A DNA stretch of 64,000 nt, taken from the NCBI RefSeq assembly GCF_003265705.1, contig NW_020312967.1, positions 1 through 64,000 on the forward strand, given 5' to 3'. The notes under the pieces were generated by a model, which was given only the letters and a program-made list of their open reading frames with translations, ran no database searches and was not told the DNA's origin. Source of the DNA: Callorhinus ursinus (Eukaryota > Chordata > Mammalia > Carnivora > Otariidae). Made by a program: the position numbers and the translations under genes. Below are positions 59,066 to 64,000 of the stretch, one piece after another. Each line of letters opens with the position of its first letter. Positions within the stretch are counted from its first letter, which is position 1.

Positions 59066-59415
59066 CCAGCGTTTCTTGTGGAAAGCCGGCAAGCCTCGCC
59101 AAGCTTCTGTCAACAACTCCGCGCTCTGATCCGAGGCACTGAGCGTGCTGATGATGCTCTTGTTTCTGGAGGAAGTAAACAAGAAAATGAATTCCACCGC
59201 GCAACACAGCCTCTTTGTATCTTCAAAATGGTGTGACTGGACCCGAGCCAGCCGCGTTGAAAGTTTGGCCATTTATGTCATCAGGGACCCGGTACTGATG
59301 GAGGCTTGGATTACGACTTGGACCCAGCTAGAAGACCCTTCAGGGGCAGCCACGCAGCAAATAAAGGCATTGATTGGTTGTTGGGTCAATTTAGCCGTAA
59401 GGGTCCAGAGCACGG
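59066..59415 (+). promoter_or_regulatory. CpG-retaining block, candidate conserved element
   Basis: About 17 CpGs in 350 bases of moderate GC, repeat-free. Contains gcattgattggttg (inverted CCAAT box). A 98-codon open frame at 59145-59441 and a 92-codon antisense frame overlap it, neither with a known domain. Regulatory role is inference. Confidence 0.35.
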
Positions 59416-59987
59416 CTCTTTTGAAAAGCCTAATGGATTAGCTACACAACCAGTCCCACTGTAGGCCTTATTTTTCAAGTAACTTCAGGACGGTTTTCCA
59501 GCTTGGCAGGGAGCTAACTCTTCCTCCAGAGCAAGCTTCAGAGCAGTGCTTGTTATCAATAGTGGCGCTCAAAGGATTAGACACAGCGGGCTTTACAATT
59601 TAATGAAAACAGCTGTTGAAACAACAATTAAGGCAAACAATAGTTTGCATGGAAAACTATTAATTATGTAAAGTTATGCAGAAAGTGGAATACCCTTCTA
59701 TTCAGGGCCTTCTAAAGTGACTGAGCCGCCTTCCATGCCAAGGCTTCAAGTGTCAGGAAGTGGGGTGCTTGTAGGAAGCGGCTCGCTGGTGGGTTGAATG
59801 TGAGTAGGGCTCCAGGCTCCCAGCTTGCTGCACCTCGAGTCATGGGTAAAATATTCGGGAAAAGAAGATGAGTTAAACTTACATTACCTTGGGTGCCTCA
59901 GATTTTTCAGACTAACTCAGAGCTGTCTTTTCACAAGTCTCTGAAATCCAGTTTAAGCCTTGTGGTTGGGATCTCTGCTTTTGCTTT

Positions 59988-59990
<3 letters not shown>
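59416..59990. other. Unique sequence with a SOX/OCT-like site
   Basis: 59636-59650 reads aacaatag followed by tttgcat; more TAATTA-type words follow at 59660-59670. No repeat recognised. Confidence 0.4.

Positions 59991-60029
<39 letters not shown>
59991..60029 (+). repeat. (CA)n microsatellite
   Basis: About 19 uninterrupted CA units, ending just before a SINE insertion. Confidence 0.97.
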
Positions 60030-60032
<3 letters not shown>

Positions 60033-60042
60033 TACAAACCCC

Positions 60043-60257
60043 CCAAAACCATTTTTTTAAAGATTTATTTATTTGACAGAGAGAGAAAAGAGAGAGAGCA
60101 CAAGTAGGTAGAGAGGCAGGCAGAGGGAGAGGGAGAAGCAGGCTCTCCGCTGAGCAGGGAGCCCGATGTGGGACTCAATCCCAGGACCCTGGGATCATGA
60201 CCTGAGCCGAAGGCAGCCGCTTAACCGACTGAGCCACCCAGGCGCCCAAAACCATTT
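60043..60257 (-). mobile_element. SINEC-type SINE, antisense, exact 12-bp TSD
   Basis: Body 60055-60245; flanks ccaaaaccattt at 60043-60054 and 60246-60257. Reads aaagatttatttatttgaca, GA tract, gagaagcaggctctccgctg, gggatcatgacctgagccga, gagccacccaggcgccc. Confidence 0.96.
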
Positions 60258-61207
60258 CTATAATATACCCCCCTTTCGGGCCTCACTCACCCTGAGAAAT
60301 TATTAATGGCAATGTTCTTTTCTGAGTCATTAGTAAGGAACTGTCAGAAAGGAATCCTTCTCGGGGGAACTGCTGGGGTCCCTTGTTCTTTGGCCTAATA
60401 AGTAGGTTTTCCCTGCATCAGCATGGTCCAGTTTGGACTCAACCAGTCCTCTCCCTTCCCCGCCCCTCGCACCTCTCAACTCTCCTTCCTCGCTCTCTGC
60501 TTGCTGGGGCTTTTAAATTCATTGCTTCTCTCCTTGCAATTTCCATCCTTGACTAACAGTGCTAGGAATTGACTTATGGCTCTTCGCCTACCCCGTGTTC
60601 CACATCTTACTTTCCTCCCCATACGGGAATCACCAAGCCAAGCAGTCCCATTAAGAAGGTTATTAACTGTATACATAAACATTGCCTCCTGCCTACAGTT
60701 AGATTTATTTCTCGTCACTTCCAAGGAACTGGTTTTAACACTCTTTCCAGCGCACGCAACACCTTTTATTTGACTATATTGTTTTAGAAAGGCCTTTGGG
60801 AATTTAGCTAATTTCATGCTGGAACTTATTAAGTGGGATTTGACACTCTTTGATAATTCCAATAAACCATTAGTCAAGTCTCACTCCCTTCAGGGAAGAA
60901 ATGAAAGCTTTATTAGTCATAGGGTCTCTATTCTAAACATGTCACTGGAATTTAGTAGCACATCTGTGTTGAAATGCAATTGACTTTGTGAATAAATAGA
61001 ACTTCCCCTGAAACTATAAGAAAGCTGTCATTGGCTATCACCAGTAAGAGAGCATGTGCCTTTTTCAGAAAACTCTCTTTAGATTCACCTGTGCATTTTG
61101 AAATAATTCAATGAACTTAACTGACTGACCTGTGAATATTAAGGAAATGAACAGCACATATGGGCGCATGCACGCATGCACACACACACACGTTTGCAAA
61201 TTCTCTC
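60258..61207. other. Unique sequence with arm 2 of the local duplication
   Basis: 60311-60361 pairs with 58614-58664. A 133-codon minus-strand frame at 60476-60877 has no recognised domain. A short (CA)n lies near 61178. Confidence 0.4.
60311..60361 (+). repeat. Local duplicate, arm 2
   Basis: Same orientation as arm 1, 1697 bases downstream. The SINE and CA tract lie between the arms. Confidence 0.75.
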
Positions 61208-61444
61208 GAAAGTACTTGGTTTAGGGCACCTAGATGGCTCAGTCGGTTAAGCGTCTGCCTTCGGCTCAGGTCATGATCCCAGGGTCCCGGGATCAAGCCC
61301 CACATCGGGCTCCCTGCTCAACGGGAAGCCTGCTTCTTCTCCCTCTCCCACTCCCCCTGCCTGTGTTTCCTCTCTCGCTGTGTCTTGCTCTATCAAATAA
61401 ATAAAATCTTTAAAAAAAAAAAAAAAAGAAAGTACTTGGTTTAG
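61208..61444 (+). mobile_element. SINEC-type SINE, exact 17-bp TSD
   Basis: Body about 61225-61427; flanks gaaagtacttggtttag at 61208-61224 and 61428-61444. Standard order with gggatcaagcccc B-box and aaataaataaaatcttt tail. Confidence 0.97.
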
Positions 61445-61985
61445 TCATTTCTTTCACTCAGGATACAAGAACATGAATAATCTCCTTCCCTTCTGTGGAC
61501 AGTTTAAAAATCTTGAGAGATCATATCTCTCTCTAGAAGGCCCCAGAACATAATTGAGTGTGCAAATGAAATTCATTACCAGGGTCACAAACAATAATCC
61601 AATTAACGTGTATGTGTGTGATGCCTTTAAAGTCATTCAAACTCAAAATCACATTCATCTTCGAAGTATCACACAAAGTACCACGTCCCAGCATACTCCA
61701 GTTCACACTTTGCACCGGAGAGTACAAAACAGCATCAAGATTGCAAAAGCAATTATTCCAGTTATCCAGATGTGGTTTTTCAATCATTCTAAGAATTTTT
61801 TTATTTTTATTTTTTTAGCAGTTCATATTCCGTGGCACCACTCACAGCTCTCATGCTGGCACGGTACTTACATCTCTTCATTATTAATTCAGCTCATGGA
61901 GCTTAATTGGACAAGGCTAGAGCGAATTTGACAAACATCACAGCAGCAGAAAAAGCAATCACTCTTTCAAGATGAAAATTTGTTT
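61445..61985. other. Unique sequence
   Basis: Repeat-free. A 125-codon plus-strand frame at 61554-61931 has no recognised domain. Confidence 0.4.
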
Positions 61986-62009
61986 GATGTCTTACTGTGT
62001 AACTCATTT

Positions 62010-62170
62010 ACTCTCCTTGGGAATCATGTGACCTGAATGTTAATCAGCCATTGATTGGTTTCTCTCCTTGGACAGTCACATGACTCGAATATTAATGGAC
62101 TGGCACTCGGTAGCTATACTGTTAGGCAACCTTGTGATTGGCTGCCAGGTTAAGATACGGAGATAAGTGG
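62010..62170 (+). promoter_or_regulatory. Candidate enhancer with duplicated E-box module
   Basis: Two imperfect copies of a roughly 38-base module (62011-62049, 62061-62100) each start ctctccttgg, carry an M-box type E-box (tcatgtga at 62024, tcacatga at 62076) and end in an ATTAAT word. Inverted CCAAT boxes (gattggtt, gattggct) and a gataag word follow. Motifs are seen; regulatory activity is inferred. Confidence 0.4.
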
Positions 62171-62439
62171 GTGCTTGATGAGCACTTGACAGAACTTCAC
62201 AGAAAATTAAGGCCCTAAAATAGCATGAGAAAGTCTTGTCAAATCAAGCATGATTATCATTGAATGCTTAAGGAATTCATCATCTGCATGAAATTGATAC
62301 ACTTCAGCACCAGCAGGCCCTGGAGTCAGCAGGGACTCATCAGATTTTTATTTATATGTGTTCACCAAATCACATTAATTCTGAGAGCTAAAACATGCTA
62401 AGGATGAAGGTTATTTTCTGTTCAATCTAATTTATCTAT
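62171..62439. other. Unique sequence, likely part of the same conserved region
   Basis: Repeat-free and AT-rich with ATTAAT-type words. No coding signal. Confidence 0.35.
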
Positions 62440-62720
62440 GACAATAATCATCACTAATAATGTGTCAAATTGGATTGCAGTCATTTTATGCATGCATGCT
62501 GATTTGGAAAATAGTGTTAAACCATCCCGTGGTAATTAACAACCGGTAAAGGTATGCCGGGGCCTGAAGTAATCAGCATATCTAGATGGAAAATTAAGTT
62601 TTATAGAATGGATTTATAGATACATATCCTTATTTAATTCGGAATATAAATTATTCCTGGTAAAAGCCGACATCATTTTTATAACACCATTAAAGCCAAT
62701 AACCATTGAGGGACTCGCAT
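62440..62720 (+). promoter_or_regulatory. Candidate conserved AT-rich element
   Basis: Dense homeodomain-type words (taataatcatc, ggtaattaac, aatcagcat), a tgcatgcatgc palindromic run and aaccggta (grainyhead-like). Repeat-free. Looks like deeply conserved non-coding DNA, but conservation was not tested. Confidence 0.35.
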
Positions 62721-63727
62721 CCTTAATTTGCTCCATCCTTCATTTTTTCTCTCATTTTCTGTGGTTAACTTTCTAATGGGTGTCACTTCCTTCTTGACGA
62801 GTCCTCATTTTAGTGGGGTTTGGTAGGGCTAAGAGATGAATGAATACGCACTGGTTTAAGTGTTAATCACGGATGAAGGACATGCATCATACCTCTTAAT
62901 ACACAATGCTTTCTAATTATTGGCGGGGGGGGGGGGGTGGGGGGTAGGCAGCAAGGAGAATACAAAGAGGGGGGTGGGGCCAGACTTTGGCCTTTGGGTG
63001 TTTCTCTATTCTTTCTCCTCACAAAGGGACAATAGGAAATTTTGCAGATTAACTCATAAGGGATTAATGTTTCTTGGGGAATCGTTTAAGCCTAAATTGC
63101 TTTTATTGAAATACTTTTTATGGAACAGAAGTTGGTTTTGGTTTGGTTGTTTTTGTTTTTTTTTTAAATAAACTCCTGCTTTATAGGGCATTATTGGAGT
63201 AATGGAGTATTGGAGTAATGAGATCTTACAGAAATGTTTACACCCTTTGGTGAGTGTGGCTGAAATGTTTCAGAGGAGAATTACATCTCGAAAAGGGGGA
63301 ACATAAATACGTGTAAATGTTGTTCCTTTCCCACCACTCCCCCACCCCCATCTTAATCTCCGGAGCGACCAGGACAGGCCGCTATTCTCTGCCCCTCTCT
63401 CAGGAGGTCTCTTTATTGATTAAATGAATCTGCTCCAAAGACTGGCTCCCAGGCTCTTTGATCTAATCCGATCTGATTTTATCCTATCGCTTCAGCAGGA
63501 CATCGGGGAATTAACAATAAGCAGCTTTACCACAAGTGTTTAATAACTCAACACAATCTCCTTATGGCTCCGAGCTGCTCATGTTCCCATCCAGTCCACG
63601 GCAAACAGTGTAACAGATTGGCCAACCCCCTCCCCCGAACCTGAGGAATTTTCATGCACTGTGAAACTAATCGCTTCAAGTTCCTTCATAAATCACACAA
63701 AGCAGATTTTAGCATCTTAACAAATTG

Positions 63728-63729
<2 letters not shown>
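62721..63729. other. Unique sequence with a G-run
   Basis: A run of about 15 G near 62923-62938 and a doublet of attggagtaatg (63193, 63210). 63470-63560 (gaattaacaataagcagc) also looks like unique regulatory-type DNA. No exon recognised. Confidence 0.35.

Positions 63730-63776
<47 letters not shown>
63730..63776 (+). repeat. (CA)n microsatellite
   Basis: About 23 uninterrupted CA units. The minus-strand poly Cys-Val frame across it is an artefact. Confidence 0.98.
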
Positions 63777-63777
<1 letters not shown>

Positions 63778-64000
63778 CCAGGCAGAGTGGAGTAGGGGGC
63801 AGGGTGGCAGAGAACTCACCCTCCAGCTATGGGGGGACAACCCAGGAGAGTTGAGCTCCCAGATCCCAGAGAGGGTAAGGGGCCGATGTAAAATCACTTC
63901 TGTCCTCTCATGCAATATGTTTCTCATCTCCTTACATTCTAAAATGAATGAAATAATTTGGGCAGGCTCAAACATCACAATGCTCCGAGCTCACAATGAT
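63777..64000. other. Unique sequence
   Basis: Nothing recognised to the window end. Confidence 0.35.

Noticed and set aside
63709..63978. 89-codon minus-strand frame with Cys-Val repeats
   Set aside because: The repeat part is a translated (CA)n tract.

Overview
This window is vertebrate nuclear DNA from a carnivoran mammal. The clearest sign is a set of at least eighteen tRNA-headed CAN/SINEC-type SINEs (a GC-rich head reading gcctgggtggctcagt, then a CT-rich tract, then an aaataaataaaatctt tail), a family known only from Carnivora. Their bodies (ctccctgctcggcggggagcctgcttctccctctcc) fit arctoid caniforms (mustelid, pinniped or bear) better than the dog or cat forms. Truncated L1 3' ends of the carnivoran type, older L1 ORF2 pieces, MLT1-type LTRs, hAT-Charlie MITEs and many decayed L2 and MIR copies make up the rest of what can be named.

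I found no convincing protein-coding exon, tRNA gene, rRNA gene, CRISPR array or bacterial-style operon. The longest open frames are repeat-derived (the 18.7-19.4 kb frame is a translated GAAA microsatellite) or carry no recognisable domain. The window reads as intergenic or intronic DNA, possibly part of a gene desert. All names come from reading the sequence against remembered family consensus features. No search was run, so family names are approximate and boundaries of old repeats are good to about 10-30 bases.

Layout. 0-6 kb: mostly unique DNA with a MIR, an MLT1-class LTR and an old L1 ORF2 fragment split by a SINE. 6-14 kb: LTR-like repeat with a TG tract, L2, hAT MITEs, a SINE, an L1 3' end and an L1 ORF2 fragment. 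14-26 kb: MLT1 LTR, L2, MIR, and a long GAAA/GGAA microsatellite holding a 10-base N gap. 26-34 kb: a SINE-dense stretch with nine copies, five of them with exact target-site duplications. 34-50 kb: L1 3' ends, L2 and MIR, a SINE nested inside another SINE, and a closely spaced inverted SINE pair next to an L1. 50-58 kb: mostly unique, with one strikingly CpG-dense short block at 54.0 kb. 58-64 kb: few repeats, several blocks with preserved CpGs, homeodomain, SOX/OCT, E-box and CCAAT motifs, and a local paralogous duplication. This last region is the best candidate for conserved regulatory DNA.

No gene network can be described. The most useful leads are the putative enhancer-like blocks (54.0, 59.1-59.7, 62.0-62.7 kb), the unassigned 82%-identical duplicate at 58.6 and 60.3 kb, and the SINE structures (nesting, internal duplication, inverted pair, young twin copies).
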